Assembly (NCBI RefSeq): GCF_000002235.5
Contig: NW_022145611.1
Span: forward strand, 14,106,882-14,170,881
Length of the DNA stretch: 64,000 nucleotides
Direction: 5' to 3'
DNA from: Strongylocentrotus purpuratus
Taxonomy: Eukaryota > Echinodermata > Echinoidea > Camarodonta > Strongylocentrotidae
This document shows, piece by piece, positions 36,573 through 57,752 of this stretch. Within the stretch, counting starts at the first letter, position 1, and each line of letters opens with the position of its first letter. A program made the position numbers and the translations under genes. Below the pieces are notes generated by a model. It did not search any database and was not told the origin of the DNA. It worked only from the letters and a program-made list of their open reading frames with translations.

Positions 36573-37634
36573 GTAAGTTTTAAATACTTTTTGTTGTAGC
36601 TCGTATGAATGGTAAAATCAATTTATCAAAACCGTTCGTGTGTATTTTAGTTATTTGTTATCCGCTTGAAAGAATAACAATGAATGAGTGATTGGCAGAC
36701 GAGTGCGAGAAATCAGTGGACTTGGTTACAGTGGACGCTTATTCGCAGCGGGTCTGCTTCGGCATAGCAGTGTCCTGAGCAACCGTAGCGAGCCCGCCGC
36801 ACCGGCGGCTTCAGATCTGCAGGGTGTGCCGTTGCGTTGTGACTTGTCTTGTGTAAATAATGAGTTGTTACATCCATTTGCAAATTAATCTCCTAGTCAC
36901 CTTAATCCATTATAAGATGGACAAGGCCAAGGATGATTCAAAGACAAAGTGAAAAGCATTAAACATGGCTTGCACAAGAAGTTAAAACTTAAAAAAAGAT
37001 TTTTTTTTATCAGAATGAGACAAACCAATTCAAACAAAGGCCAAGGTTTGCAAAAGGTTTAAGGATTCGATTTTTAGAATGAGAATCTGACAAAGCAAAG
37101 TCTAAGACAATGGCAAAGCCAAGCCCAGGTCAAAGCAAGGGAAAATAGATGCAAATTTGCAAACGCCAGACTAAATTTACATGAAACTTGAAAGAACAAA
37201 CAACTTGAGTCTTGATTAAATATTGTAATTCGAATTGCACCAATACACGTGTAATGAACAAGGAGCCTGTTTCATAATTTTGTATTAATTCTTTTATTTA
37301 TGAGTATCGTTTCGTTTGAAAATGTAAGTCAGATTTTCTTGCATGAATGAATGCATTTGAGATATATACAATGTACATGGCAAATTAAGTTTTATTGCTT
37401 GTTTAAATCATCACTTTCATTGAAAATGTATTTCTAGTATGACCAAATCCCTTTTTTTTCTTATTCATTTACACAGGTCAATGTGGAAAAGGTTCTCCAT
37501 GAATACAAAGAGATTTCTGAGTTGAATAGCATATTGCAATGATTGTAGCGCCTGGAGCATTGATATCGTGACCATTTGTGAGATCATGAGTTAGATAAAC
37601 TTCTCAAGGCTTCAGAGAGCAGAGAGATCGCACC

Positions 37635-44631
<6,997 letters not shown>

Positions 44632-44639
44632 GTCCTTCA

Positions 44640-45295
<656 letters not shown>

Positions 45296-46880
45296 CCTGT
45301 AATTCCCTTCTAGCCCCTAGCTCTCTTTCTCTCGTCAGAAGACTTTTTACATTTCTTACTCTGCTAGAATAATCACCCCCCCCCCCCCCTCTAACCAATG
45401 AATAAATTTTGTATTAATCAGGAACAGAATTTTGGTTCTAAGCATCATTGTTGGAAGATCACATTTTGGGGGTACTTTATAAAATTGTATTAACTTCTTT
45501 AATAGCTAACCTCCCAAAAAGATAGAATCTTCAAAGGGTTCATTGAATTAATCAAATGAGAAACATGCGTGCACAGCACTATTTCTTTGATCTTCTATGT
45601 AGCATAATGAAACTTTTGATGAAAATGTCCAAATGTAGGCACATGCCCTTCGGATCTCTTCCTGTGATAAGGCGAAAGCTTGCTGGTAAATTAAACAATC
45701 TTTCAATTATCATGTGATAATTATTATTTCATTGCAGCATCTCAGTTATAATAATCATGTATTTTGTACTTAATGTAATATATATTGCTTCATATAAATT
45801 TACATAAACTTACATTCAAATTTAAACATAGATATATATGTTTTAATCATCAAGAAAATGTAATTGCAATCGATTCTAAAAGAATGATTTTTCAGAGTAA
45901 AGAGGAAACTAAACATGTATATATTAAATATATCGAAATTATTGGGAAGGAGGTTCTTTGTGGTACACTTATATGTATTATAGTACTGGTTTATGTTGAG
46001 GCTATGAGGAGATTAAGTTTTTGAAGTGTTAGAAAGATTGTCCCAATCTTAAAGGACAAGCTTCTGTTTCTGGGCATTCCTGTGCCATACATACTACAGT
46101 AGTATAAAGTTGGTATCCTACGAATCATGGTAGATGTATGCATAGCTATGTACCCTCACATTAAATTTTCTGCAGGTGCTTCTTAAATGATCAGTGAAAA
46201 AGAAATGTCCACAAGAACGAACCTTTGCAGTCACCTTAGAATCCTTAGATGCTTTGGGACTTTTTTCATTAGCTCTGGCAAAAATTGGCCTTAGCCTATG
46301 CATGTTTGTAGAGTTGTAATTTATTCAGTAAGGAAAAAATTACGAGAAATATCTTGTTCAAGAACTCTACCTAATGACTTAATTTTGTCTGTATGATCTT
46401 TTGCAGGAGAAATTGTCACAAGAAGATAGTGTTGTATTTAAAAAAAATTGCAATTGGTCAATATCCCGGTACTTTTAAAGTCTTTGCTGGTGTGTGTAAA
46501 AAAGTAGTGCAATTCCATTGTCACAAACCATAACCTTGATAACAAAGTATTTCTGTGAGTGAATTGTGTACATTATAATGGCAACTATGGTCTATAGATA
46601 TCTAGCCTGACATGTTTAAATTCTGCGGGCCAAAAATGTAAGTTAAAAACAATTGAACCTGGTATCATGGATTACTCGTTATTATTTTTGTCATTATTAT
46701 GTACGGTTTTGTTGTTCTTGTTGCTGTTGATTGTTTCTCCTTGCCCTTTTTTAACCTCTGCTGTACATTATACTTATTTTAATTTTCATTTCTTTGTCCA
46801 TTCCGTCCTTTAGATTCTAATTTAAAGATTTTACACAGAAAATTGACTAAAGTAGGATATAATAAAACATCGTATGGCTA
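45296..46880 (+). other. PCNX4 3' UTR and flanking AT-rich sequence
   Basis: No coding similarity is seen. A poly-C run lies at about 45377-45391. The open frames present are short and AT-biased. Confidence 0.5.
46861..46866 (+). terminator. Candidate poly(A) signal AATAAA for PCNX4
   Basis: AATAAA lies 2.2 kb after the stop codon. It is the best canonical plus-strand signal before the convergent DHRS7 gene. Confidence 0.45.
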
Positions 46881-47489
46881 ATTATACCTGCAAGTCTTGC
46901 ATTATTCAGTCCCATGACAACTCAATGTGTGAACTGAGGCCCAAAACTTTTTTTTTCATACTACACAAGCTACATGGAAAAAAAAAGAATCATTGCTTTG
47001 ATACTTTTTGAGAGGCAAATTTTGTATTTTGGTACTTTATACTGGTAGACTTGGATTTTAATACGTCTACATTTAGGTGTATGAAACAGTGTACAAAAAT
47101 TGTACAGCCTTTGTTAAAAAGATCCGCAAATAATCAGATAAAAGTCTATCGTTATTTATCAATGAAAAAAAAAAAAAATTCTTTGGTGTGTGAAAATGTA
47201 TGTGCTTGTCGCTTTTTGATGTAAAGTTGTTACATGTAAAAGATTTTCTTTTACACTTACTTTATGTTTCATCAGTATCTGCTGTCTGTATATGATGAAT
47301 GTAAATAGAAAAGAACTATCATCTCAGATATCACTCATCACCTTGATATTCATAGAAACAAAATTAGAGAAAACTATCAAAGATATTTGTATGTGTGAAT
47401 TTTCATTAAAAATGTCCAATCAGAAGTCAATACTGCGTTCAGTGTCTTTGAGTTGTGATGTAATTCAACAACTTTAATTGATACATTTA

Positions 47490-47580
47490 TTAATATTATG
47501 ATTATCGTAATGCACCCCAGAATAGACTTTCTAGATAGACGGCGCTATAGAAATGCCTATCGTAATAATAATAATAATTA
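47490..47580 (+). mobile_element. LINE 3'-tail relic
   Basis: Sequence of the form tagacggcgctatagaaatgcc followed by (TAA)n/(ATA)n is typical of the very end of CR1-like elements in marine invertebrates. No coding part remains. Confidence 0.4.
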
Positions 47581-47810
47581 GCATCAGTTCAGACTTATAA
47601 TAACAGCATTTTTTTTCTTCGCCTTAAAGGCTAATACAGAGAAATCAAAAGTAGTTCAGCAAAGGAATTTCAGCTTATTACAGTGTCATGAGGGAAAAGA
47701 CTTGAACACACAACTTCTATAAAAAGCTTTCACAAATTCCACAAGAACTTTCAATTCAGGCATACAGAGACTACAATTAAAACACTGACTAGCTGCTACG
47801 TTTATTTGGG

Positions 47811-47816
47811 ATGATC
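47811..47816 (-). terminator. Candidate poly(A) signal AATAAA for DHRS7
   Basis: TTTATT on the plus strand. Using it would give DHRS7 a 3' UTR of about 1.95 kb and leave roughly 1 kb to the convergent PCNX4 signal. Confidence 0.4.
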
Positions 47817-47819
47817 AAT

Positions 47820-49764
47820 CAAAATTTATTTTTTGATGTGGGAACTAGAAACCATTATTTTAGAATCTCAGCGATGAGCTGATTGTCATTGCATTCCTAT
47901 GAACATATAAATATACCAATGTCAATGAATACCAGGAACATTAACAATCCATAAATTTCAGATTTCAGTCAATGGCACAATACATATACAAACAAACAAA
48001 TTTAATTACACTTTATACAGAATAAAATCACAAGAACTTCAAGGTAACGCCACATAACATTTATAATCTATGATTTTCACAATCATGGCAAACTTTGATT
48101 GAAAAAGAAATTATAAAATCGCTCATGACTATTTTTTAAAGATAAAAAGTGCACAATATGCCTTCATCAATTGTGTAATTGTTGGTGATTCCTATTGTTA
48201 CATCACAATCAAAGGGTAATTATTGCAGATAAATTCAAGAAAGCCAAAATCCATCGCAGAGATAAACAATCACAAGGTGATTGACGTGGTTATCTTGAAC
48301 AAGATATAATAGCATTCTGAACTTTTACTACCAGCTCGTAAAAAAGGATTTACTGATTGAATAATAGTGATGGTTTGCGTAGTGAATAACCAGTATCAAA
48401 AGACGGTCGTCATGAACAAAAAAAAAACTTTACAATTGACATACAGATCAAATTAAGAGAATAAAATAACAAAATCAATATATTCTGCGTCAAAGCATAA
48501 AGTAGAGAATCTGCACTGTAAAATGGGAGCATAGCATTGTAATCATCATGAGCGTCCCTGGACAGTGTGTGCGCTCTTTAAGTGTACACTATTATTATTA
48601 TTAATATTATTATCAATTAATTCAAAGAATAATGAAGCTTCTACAGATAAGCTTGAAATGTAATTTTGGAGCTGTGTTGATCATATTAAAATGATAAAGT
48701 TTTGCTGGTCACCAGTTATACTTCAGTGACCAACGGTTAAATATGTCTTTGGTAAGGGTGACATACAACTACAACTACATGGTAAAATCGATCGTTTCAA
48801 GCCAAACATCATCAGGGCATAGAACTATACACAAAATGAAGCCCTAATTTTTTTTTATGTGTTTGTGTCATTCGTGTTATTTGAAGGAAAAAAATAAGAG
48901 GTAAAATTGGGAATTTCTTCATTACAGCATGACAAGGAATCTACACTCTTACACTGCTCTCTCAACATTCATCACCAACATTAACAGAGCATGAAAACAT
49001 ATAAAATAACATACCAGTTTTGTACTTCAACGGTATATCAAATTGCATTTTGCTGCTTTATATGGACTACAATATATTTCAACACATTACAAGTCACTGG
49101 CAACATTCTCCTTTCATAATAACACTATTAAAGGAATTAAGTGGTGCAAAAAGGGTTACCGGTAATTGTCTCAGGGAGAAAATTATTAATACTGATGAGG
49201 CTATCCTGAGTATGACATATTGTTATTATCATTATCATAATTATAATTATTATTATTATCATCATTATTATTGCATTACAATCTATATTCTTGTGATAAT
49301 ACTCAATTTTGAAGAGCCCAAGGTACAACATATATTGAGCTAGCATTGATGCTAAATAATACCACATTTGTCAGTCAAATAAGAGTTTACAAAAGTTCAC
49401 CAATACCACTACAATTAAGTCTCTTGCATTATGGATGTGGCTTGTAATGCCACTAAAAGGTTTCTATATGTTTCAAATTCTTAAGGCACTTGTTACGAAA
49501 TGTAATATGAAATGTACACAATCAAAAATAGATGCCATAATGTAGATTCATTTGTAAACATCACTATCCCAACTCTCCTCAATTAGATTTTGAAAGCTCA
49601 TACATATTTCTTAATTACTTAAAAGACAAACAGTCTAGAAATCTTGGCAATCAATGGCACTTAAATCAGATCCTCAAAATACCCACAAGTCTCATTTAAA
49701 ATCAATTCAATATGAAATCACTCCCACTGCACACTGAATACATCTTTCCTTCCAAGTTACAGCA
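47820..49764 (-). other. DHRS7 3' UTR (inferred)
   Basis: There are no coding features. The stretch contains short ATT/ATA microsatellites at 48588-48614 and 49220-49272. Confidence 0.45.
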
Positions 49765-52700
49765 TTACTGTGCCTGCAATTGACAAACATTGGAGGAAAG
49801 TAACAACATAGGATTGGTTAGAAAGAGTGTTGCTTCACAATTAGTTCAATTTCAGTTACATTTTGTCTTAATTCCATGCTTCAAAATATGAAATGCAAAT
49901 CCAACATAAAAATACAGGAGGAAATAAACAGTCTGTATCAAAATATATAGATATTAAAGCTTATCTGCCGTAGTTTACAGGAGGGATTAGACCGCCCTGC
50001 AAGGTCACTGGACAGGTGGTTATCTCATCAACTCAGCTCTCAGTTAACATAAGAAAAAGAGGATCATGGGGGACCAATGGTCACCGATTAGGCATTGTTT
50101 GTTATATAGAGGGCGCAAGTAGCTACAAGTAGTGCAGTGGGCCTTTAAGCCAATGAAGGTCTTGTCTGGGCTATGCTCATGAATACAATACAGGCTTAGT
50201 ACAGAATGAGAAAAAAGATGTTGATATTCTATATCTGATGATGATCACATATATGAGAATAATTACAACTTTTTGCTGTTTGGATCAAGAAATCATAGGT
50301 TCATAATCAACAAAATGAAACAGGTTTTGTATGAGATTGGGTGTATCTTTTGCGACTACAAAACTGCAGGAGATTGGAATCAATCTCTAATTTCTGGAGG
50401 ACATCTGCTGAGAACCAGATAGGTGTCAACTCCAATCAATGTTAAAGGTAAAGACCAGTTTTGGAAACGCCCCCCTCTATTTGGACCTGATAGATATCGT
50501 GCACATATCTTGTAGTCCTATATACATATTTCTGTGTACAGTGCTAGTAACTTTACCAAGACTGGGCCAAATTTCTTATCATTTTGATGATTCCAGAACC
50601 TTGCAGTACAAACCAATACTGATATGCTAGATGATCAACCTTTTGTGATCGATTCCACGTTTCTTTCACAATGCAATCGCATGATCAGAACTGGTCTGAT
50701 TCTGATTCTATAGGGGGAAGGATTGATTCTTACCTGAGACATATTGTATTGTTTCACTCTCCCACGACCAATTAATGGAGTCATCCTGCAGGAGGGAGAC
50801 AGAATTACAACAGTGTTAAATCAATGATTAATCAAGAGCTTAACACTTCATTTGTATTCAATGGAAACTGGTTAACATTTAAACTACTTCCAAATAAACA
50901 ATGACCGCCGCCCCCCCCCCCCCAAAAAAAACCCACTAACACAAACACACACTTTAATTAAGAGTATATGTATCATACCTTGCCGTCTCTAGCTTTGCTC
51001 GATTGTTACAAAGATTTCTGCTTATGAATAAATGGTCTTTGGACCGATTGAACCAGGAATCCAACAAGGAAATATATTTAATCAAGTTTGGTTACCTCCC
51101 GACCTGATAAACACGAGGAAGAGATGGATTTAGAATTACAAAAATAACTTATAAACATCAAATTAGAACCTGGTAATTATGTGACATACAAGTACGATAT
51201 GGAATGGAATAAGCCTTTACCTCATCTGAAAATGAAAAAAATCTTTTTGTCTGATCATTCACTATTAAATGGTTCTTTTTAGTATACCACATCAACTAGT
51301 TATGAGTCATACTGAGAGTTTTCAATTTTGGATGAAATAAATGGATTTAAAAAAAGAAAGAACTTGTAGCTTTCAGGTCACACTACTCGGAATCATCTAA
51401 ATGAGATCCAACCTACCACTTAGTGAAGCCTGGCATGTACTGAGCCATGTAATAGAAGAGTAGAATAGGTTGCCTAGCAACCCAGACCTCGTTAAGTTTG
51501 TTTGCCATAGCCACCACAGTGAGTGCTGCACATCTCTCAGTGCTCATCAACACCTTGTAGCTCCGGTCTGCTGTACCATCGTAAGGCTTTGCTGCAGGCT
51601 AGAAATAAAAAGGAAAATAGTTCCAACTCAGCGGCTCAAGAAAATGCACCAGAGAAATGTGCAATTAAGCTTTAGAAATGATGAAAAGGGCTCTTGAAAA
51701 CTAAACAAAATCTCTTTCAAAGAAAAGTAAATATTTTACAATCGTCATCAGAAAAACTAGCACTAGCATATGTAAGTGCTAATGGGACAACTGGTCAGAC
51801 CTGATCTTATCAATAATTTTTTGATTTTTACCATGCTATTCTGCTATATTTTGTATTCTGAGTAGTCACATTATGATTAGAAACAAAATCCCCTAATACA
51901 AAACTATACATTACCAAACATGAAGCATCCTCGGTGTAAAAATGTATGGAGTTCTTAGACATGCACACTCCGCCACTCACCCTTGTGAAATCTTCTCTGA
52001 GAGCATTCTCCACGATGTTTGAGACGACAGGGCCAGGGCAGACCATAGTCACTGCTATGTTCCTGTGAGATAACTCACTCCTCACTGAGTTAAAGAAACC
52101 CTGCCAAGACAGACAGACAGACACAATAAACAAAGATTCAGGGGCGTGCATGGAATGTTGAGAGGTGAAGTATCTGATGTCAGTCACCAAGGTTGTTGGA
52201 CACAAGTTCTGGCAATAATTGCACTGCAGTCAATATTTAAAGTGGATTCTTCACCTTCTTTAAATTCTGGACCAAATACTATAAACGTAAACCCAGCTCT
52301 AAACCTAACTTAAAAGTCAATTGCTAACCCTAACCTGACACAATATTTTGATGAAATAAAGCCTGGTGAAATTATCGACAGAGCATAGGTCAGAACACCC
52401 TCATCAGGGCTACTTCTGCTTCCAATTATCTTGGTCAGAAATATACTCCACTTAAAAGAATACAAATGTTAAAAGTGGCTGTATCAACATCAATCATATA
52501 TTTTAAGACCCTTTTTTGTTTGGGGGGGGGGGGGGGTAGTCTCTCTGCCACCCTCATTCCATTTTTTTTAAACCAATGCATACCATAATCTTACACGTTT
52601 AAAAACTATGTAGGATGTTGCAACCCCACTCACCAGCTTGCCAAAGAAAATCATATTAAATAAGGGACAAGGAAAAATAAAACATTTCTTCAAGACAAAC

Positions 52701-55700
52701 AAGATATTTAAAAGGGATAGTAAATTAAGACTGTGCTTGAAACTAGAATGTGTTTTATCCAATGGAAATAAAGTACTTCTTCAGGACAAAGAAAAAGTTT
52801 AAAGGGGAAAGTGAATTTAAATTAGTGCTGTAAGTCAGACGCTATGTTCGTGTTCGGTTCGGTTCGGCAGAGTTCGACAATATTTCACCCAAACTTGGTT
52901 GGGTTCGGGGTTCGGTAATATAATAGCAAGCAGCATTATAGCCACGGCGGTTGGCACTGGGCGGGCCGGCCGGCCTGCCGGGTCCGACCAGCACGGAGTA
53001 CCCCTGCACACTGCTTCCGACCAGTTCAAATTTCACATTAAAAACTGCTCTAAACTTAATTATTTGTGAAGAAAAATACTACTTACATTCGTATTTCCGT
53101 CTTGAATAGTGTTTTATTTTCAATTTTAAAAGAATCATGTTTTCAATTTGTCAATAAAAGATATTTTTTAAAGATTTTCCGAGACGGTTTTTGTCTAATG
53201 TTAGAGTCATGAAAGCTGCCATCTTGAATAGAAATTTAGGCTCGTCAAAAACTGTTTTTTATAAGTTTTTATTTTTAATAGGAAAAATATAAAATCCGTA
53301 GTTTTTCTTAATAAATAAATACCATACTATAATATATATTTATTTCATTATTTATATTGTAAAATTTGTCCGATATTGTTACAATTAAAATATTAATTTT
53401 TTGTTGAATGGGTTTGAGCTGAACATATTTTGATCACGCACATGGATTCTTGTTTATGGCTTGCGACGTACATGTAGCGTGGTCAGGATTTGGGATTTAA
53501 ATGGCGCCAGTGAAGTCGCGCCCACCACTTGAAAGGCATAAATCACAAAGGTGGAAAATGGGAAAAAAGTGAATATAAAATGAGCAATCATGACATGAAA
53601 ATTAGGTACAAAATTACAAGTTTATTAGCTTGCAAAAATTTTTATATTTTTCTGCCGGAACATCCGAACCAGGCCTTTGAGTTCGGTTCGGTTCGGTTCG
53701 GTTCGGAAGTGCCATGTTCGGCGAACTTCCGTTCGGTTCGGCGGTTAGATTGGGTTTAAATTTAAATTGGGTTTGAATTCAACCAAAAATACAGGGACAG
53801 GGGAAAATATAAATACAATATTCTAGGTACTATAAATCAGACCATCTTTATGCTTCATCAATGTAACTTTGTACTATTTTTGTAGCCATGGTAAGCAAGC
53901 ACAGTACCCTTTTTACTTTAAATGGATGCTCATGTTTGATAGGCTTACATGCATGCCATGCTTGGAGGCGCAGTAGGCAGACGAGAGAGGGGCGGGCATT
54001 ATACCAGTGGCACTGCTGATGTTGATGATCTGTCCATAATTGTTTTCCAGCATGTAAGGTAGGGCCACTTTAAACAGTGAGATCGGACCCATGAGGTTCA
54101 AATCCATGATGGCCTTGTCCACCTCTATCTTGCAGTCCTGGACCAGGGCACGTTGGCTTCGACCACTGTTGTTGATGAGGATGTCGATCTATCCATAAAG
54201 AACAAAATGGAACAAAATGGCAGAAATAGTGCAGATCAGTCACAAACAAGAACTTATGGATAAATGAGAGTAATAGGACAGGGAATAATTTTCAGCAAAA
54301 AAATTGCATAGCAAAACTGCTATATTCTGATTACAAAAGAAAATAAGTTGGTGAACGCTATCCTAAACAGAATTATATGAGCTTATATAGCGCCTAACAC
54401 TGACTTTATCAGAAGTCTCTAAGCATTCTACAATAATTACCCTGCATGGTTTAGCAGAGCATCTTTTGTCTTTCAATGATAATATTCAAATAGATGAAGG
54501 CTTGCATCATAGCATATGCTAACAGTTTTCCTTTCAACATAAAATATGGACTCATAATGAACTTTCAGGAGACTGATTTGCCAACTGTGAGTTAATTAAG
54601 CTTTCAGAATACACCTCAGGACATACGTACCTTGCCATACCGGTCAACGATGGTTTCGGCCACCTGACCATGAGTCTCATACTTGGTTGCATCCATAGGT
54701 AAGACTAAGATATTCTCCTCTCTCACTTCTGGAAATCGGACGCAGTTACCTCGGACTCTCTCCAGCTCGTTCACACGGCGAGCCGACAACACGACTTTGG
54801 CACCCTAGAGCGAGAAACATGTCATGAACGCTTTTATATCTCTTTATACTTGTTCTTAATAATACAAACACAGACCTCTTAATAAGGTTGTGATTGATTC
54901 AGGGTTAGGATTATTCAGGCCCTGTAAACACAAATGTTCTCTAAAATATATGTACTCCTCATCCGCTCTGGTTGACTTATAATTTATCACACAGCAGACT
55001 GCATTTTGCAACAAGATCTGGGCCTCGTAAAAACATCTTTAAAAAATAGGGGTTCATAAAGTTGCAACTGGATAGGATTTTAAATTAATCCATATCGATC
55101 ACGTCTCTTCATGAGACAATGCTATGGTCATCAACTAAGTAATCATGCTACTTTAATTTAAAAAAACTGAAACTGAACAATAAATTCCTCTAAAATTGTG
55201 TCATATGAAAAATGAATTACAGGAAGAAAAAAGATGACCACTCTGCCAAACATTTCAAATATGAAATTGAGCATAGAGCTCATTGAGCATTGAGCAATTA
55301 CTTGTTTTTCATGTTATCTCTTTCTTTTTCATCAGTTAATAATTCCTTAGCAAAACATATTAGCAGCCCCCCCCCCCCCCCCAAAAAAAAAATTCTCACC
55401 TTACGAGCAAGCTGATATGCAAGTTCTTCTCCAATGCCACTGGATGCTCCAGTGATCCACACAACTCGGCCCATCATATTATCTATAAATTACAGAAAGA
55501 CCAAAGGGTGGCTGTATTGCATTTATTACACAATACATAATGTTTAAGCAATTCTAAGAAGACTATAATCAACAGAACTGCTCAACTTTGTCAAGCCACC
55601 TGTAAACAAATACCTTTATAATTCCTGCAATAATTATTGTGATCCAAGTATTGTTTCCCACCCTCCCCTTCCCTCCTACCCTCCTACCTTTAATTTGGTA

Positions 55701-56274
55701 AGTAACATTTGAGCTTCCCTTGATATTTGTTGTCACTTCATCAAGTATGGAAAGTAAGTTATAGTGAAAGTAAACGAATGTTTACAAAAAGTAAATACAT
55801 GTATATAAATAAGTAGATATGGTAATTGGTATCATACCGAGAAAAAAAATCTAAATTAAAGTGTGAAGAAAATTCAAGTAAATATGCAATGAAGAGTAGA
55901 CACATTAATATGGTACAATTCAAATTCATACAAATTGATTCAAAAGCAATTTGTATTACTGGTAAGTTGAATTGTACGTACAGTACATTATTTTAAGGAG
56001 ACAAAGAAATAATACCGGTACTGGAAATATACAGTCTACCAAGAATAACATCCTGTCAAACTTTACAGCCCCACCTGACAAACTCACCTCCTTTGTTTCC
56101 AATCATCTCATAGAGCATGAGGGTGAGGTCACCATCAGAGACCATGGAGAGGAAGAAACAAACCAGGAATGTCACCAGGAGAAACAGAGCGATAAAGTAA
56201 AGGACACGGATTGACAGAAGGATGAAGACTGCCGCAATGCACAGAGCAACGAGGTAGATGGTGCCAAGAGCCAT
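49765..56274 (-). CDS. DHRS7: Dehydrogenase/reductase SDR family member 7 (DHRS7), 348 aa
   Basis: Eight coding exons join in phase: 56274-56088, 55482-55400, 54804-54631, 54188-53949, 52100-51981, 51598-51417, 50785-50734 and 49773-49765. They give 348 residues, against 339 in human DHRS7. It is an NADP(H)-type classical short-chain dehydrogenase anchored in the ER membrane; the natural substrate is not settled. The N-terminus (residues about 4-44) is strongly hydrophobic. The cofactor motif TGASSGIG is at 73-80 and NNSG at 154-157. The catalytic residues are Ser207 and YCASK with Tyr220 and Lys224. The family motif CPGPVVSNIVENALRED follows, and AMANKLNEVWVARQP and YMAQYMPGF lie near the end. 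The final exon supplies only Ala-Gln and the stop; this last junction is the least certain. PCNX4 lies tail-to-tail. Confidence 0.95.
50909..50931. repeat. Poly-C tract followed by poly-A (reverse of T-then-G)
   Basis: About 15 C are followed by 8 A in a DHRS7 intron. Confidence 0.85.
52518..52536. repeat. Poly-G tract after a T-rich tract
   Basis: About 15 G follow cccttttttgttt in a DHRS7 intron, the same T-then-G order as elsewhere. Confidence 0.85.
52846..53745. repeat. Region bordered by (GGTTC)n pentanucleotide arrays
   Basis: Short direct arrays of the pentamer ggttc occur at about 52852-52914 and again at about 53680-53742, in the same orientation. They flank about 800 bp that includes a GC-rich patch at 52945-52990. 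It lies in the DHRS7 intron between exons 4 and 5. It may be an unclassified element; no inverted ends were found. Confidence 0.5.
55370..55391. repeat. Poly-C tract followed by poly-A
   Basis: About 14-17 C then 9 A lie 10 bp from the DHRS7 exon 2 donor at 55399. Confidence 0.9.
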
Positions 56275-56301
56275 TTTGGGTCAGATTTGTTTTCTTCTCT
56301 G

Positions 56302-57480
56302 TCTGTGGATAAAAGAGACAATTTATGATTAGTCTAAGTGGATAACATTTCTTTATCAATTCTTAAAATTAAAAGGTCTAATCTCTAGATCTGAGATAGA
56401 CCCTGGCCTAGGCTAAGCTAGATCTACATTCAACTTAACTCCAGGGAGCTTCCAGCTCCAGAGCCTGCATAGGAAATGATTGAAACTGTGGGTTGGGCAA
56501 AAAAAATTGAAATGTAAAAAGAAGTGGTAGTTATTTTGCCTGACTAAAGCATGAATGCTTGTGAGTAAGCAACCAGACGGCTGACGGCTTTATGTCCTCT
56601 CCGAGGGACCTGGTACTGAGGATTAATGCCTTACCAAAGGGCACTAGCGCATCGACTTGGTTTTGAACCCGGGTCACCGGACTACGAGACCACTGCTCTA
56701 CCGACTGAGCTATCGCGCCTCCTCAAAGAAGTAGTAATTTCAATATTGACTTACAAATGTTTTTCGACTTCTCAGCCGTTTTCAGACCCTCGAAATGCGT
56801 GATGTCACGCCTAATGCATGCGTGACACTTGGTAGCTCTGCATACAGTGTAGGTTAGGAAGAGGAATCACCCTTTTTCTCATCAAAGACATCTTCAAATT
56901 ATGTCAAAATTACTTCTTTACATTTTGAAAAAATGCATGTGACACAGCAACCCACTGACACTGTTTGAATAAATTTCCTATGCCTGGAGTTACATTCAAC
57001 GTGAACTTACAATTCACGTAACTTGTAAGTTGACACTTAGATCTAGATCTATAGACCTAGTAGACCCTAGAGGAGTCTACTCACTGCGGATCATGCTGAC
57101 TATTCTAAATTTCACAATCCATGTGAATTCTGTTCTAAACAACTAGATCTAAATCTATTACGTCTTCAACTTCAAATTACACAAACTCAGTCACAGAACA
57201 AACTTCATGATTTCGATTCGTTTTTACCTGAGACTGAGTGCTTGCTGAGGATGAGCCTAGCTAACTCAAACTGAACTGGTTTGGCTGAGCATGACTTTGA
57301 GAAATGCAAAGGACTGCTGCTGGCTGCTGAGAGCTGTAGACTACATGTGCTGTCCGATCCCGTGCCGTGTCGCCCTCCTTTCCTCTCTGGAGTTGGACTT
57401 TGAAGTTTGAGTCTGATCGAGTATCGTACGTCCGACTTCTTCTTCTTGAATTTGTAGGCTGCTACGCTCCCGGGCACGCC
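56302..57480 (-). other. DHRS7: DHRS7 5'-UTR intron and upstream untranslated exon
   Basis: On the minus strand an acceptor (tttatccacag) opens the exon holding the start codon at 56302. A donor (gtctcag|gtaaaaacg) ends an upstream exon at 57228. Within that upstream exon an ATG at 57477 opens a frame of about 90 codons. If spliced as predicted, that frame would be out of frame with DHRS7, so it is either an upstream frame or lies above the transcription start. Confidence 0.5.
56520..56723 (-). mobile_element. tRNA-derived SINE (Thr-like head)
   Basis: Read on the minus strand, it opens GGCGCGATAGCTCAGTCGG (A box, complement of 56701-56712) and continues TAGAGCAGTGGTCTCGTAG, with a CGT at the anticodon position. 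A perfect B box GGTTCAAAACC follows (complement of 56659-56669). The body then reads GTGCCCTTTGGTAAGGCAT, and later ACCAGGTCCCTCGGAGAGG. The anticodon stem does not pair properly and there is a long non-tRNA body, so it is a SINE and not a tRNA gene. It sits in the 5'-UTR intron of DHRS7. Confidence 0.85.
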
Positions 57481-57752
57481 TTTTCAAATGCATTCAGTTG
57501 ATGTAAATATTTGTTTCAGGTCACCGGGTTGTGACTGACCACTTTTTATCTATGGAAGATGTAGAAGTGTACCAGGGCAGGATCAGGAGTTCTTGTGATT
57601 TCGTAACGGTCGCCGCGCCGAAATACGTATATAGGGCCTAGGTCTACTATGGAATGCCGTTAATATGCTCCGTACTATAATTTCCGCGTGGATGCAAAAT
57701 TGTATTTTCTGGGTACGTATACGAGGCGCGCGAGGCTTATAATTTATAGGCC

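Noticed and set aside
36688..36888. 66-codon frame in the first PCNX4 intron
   Set aside because: It lies between a strong 5'-UTR donor and the start-codon exon; no recognisable similarity.
56640..56722. Possible tRNA-Thr gene on the minus strand
   Set aside because: The A and B boxes are good, but the anticodon stem does not pair and a SINE body follows directly.
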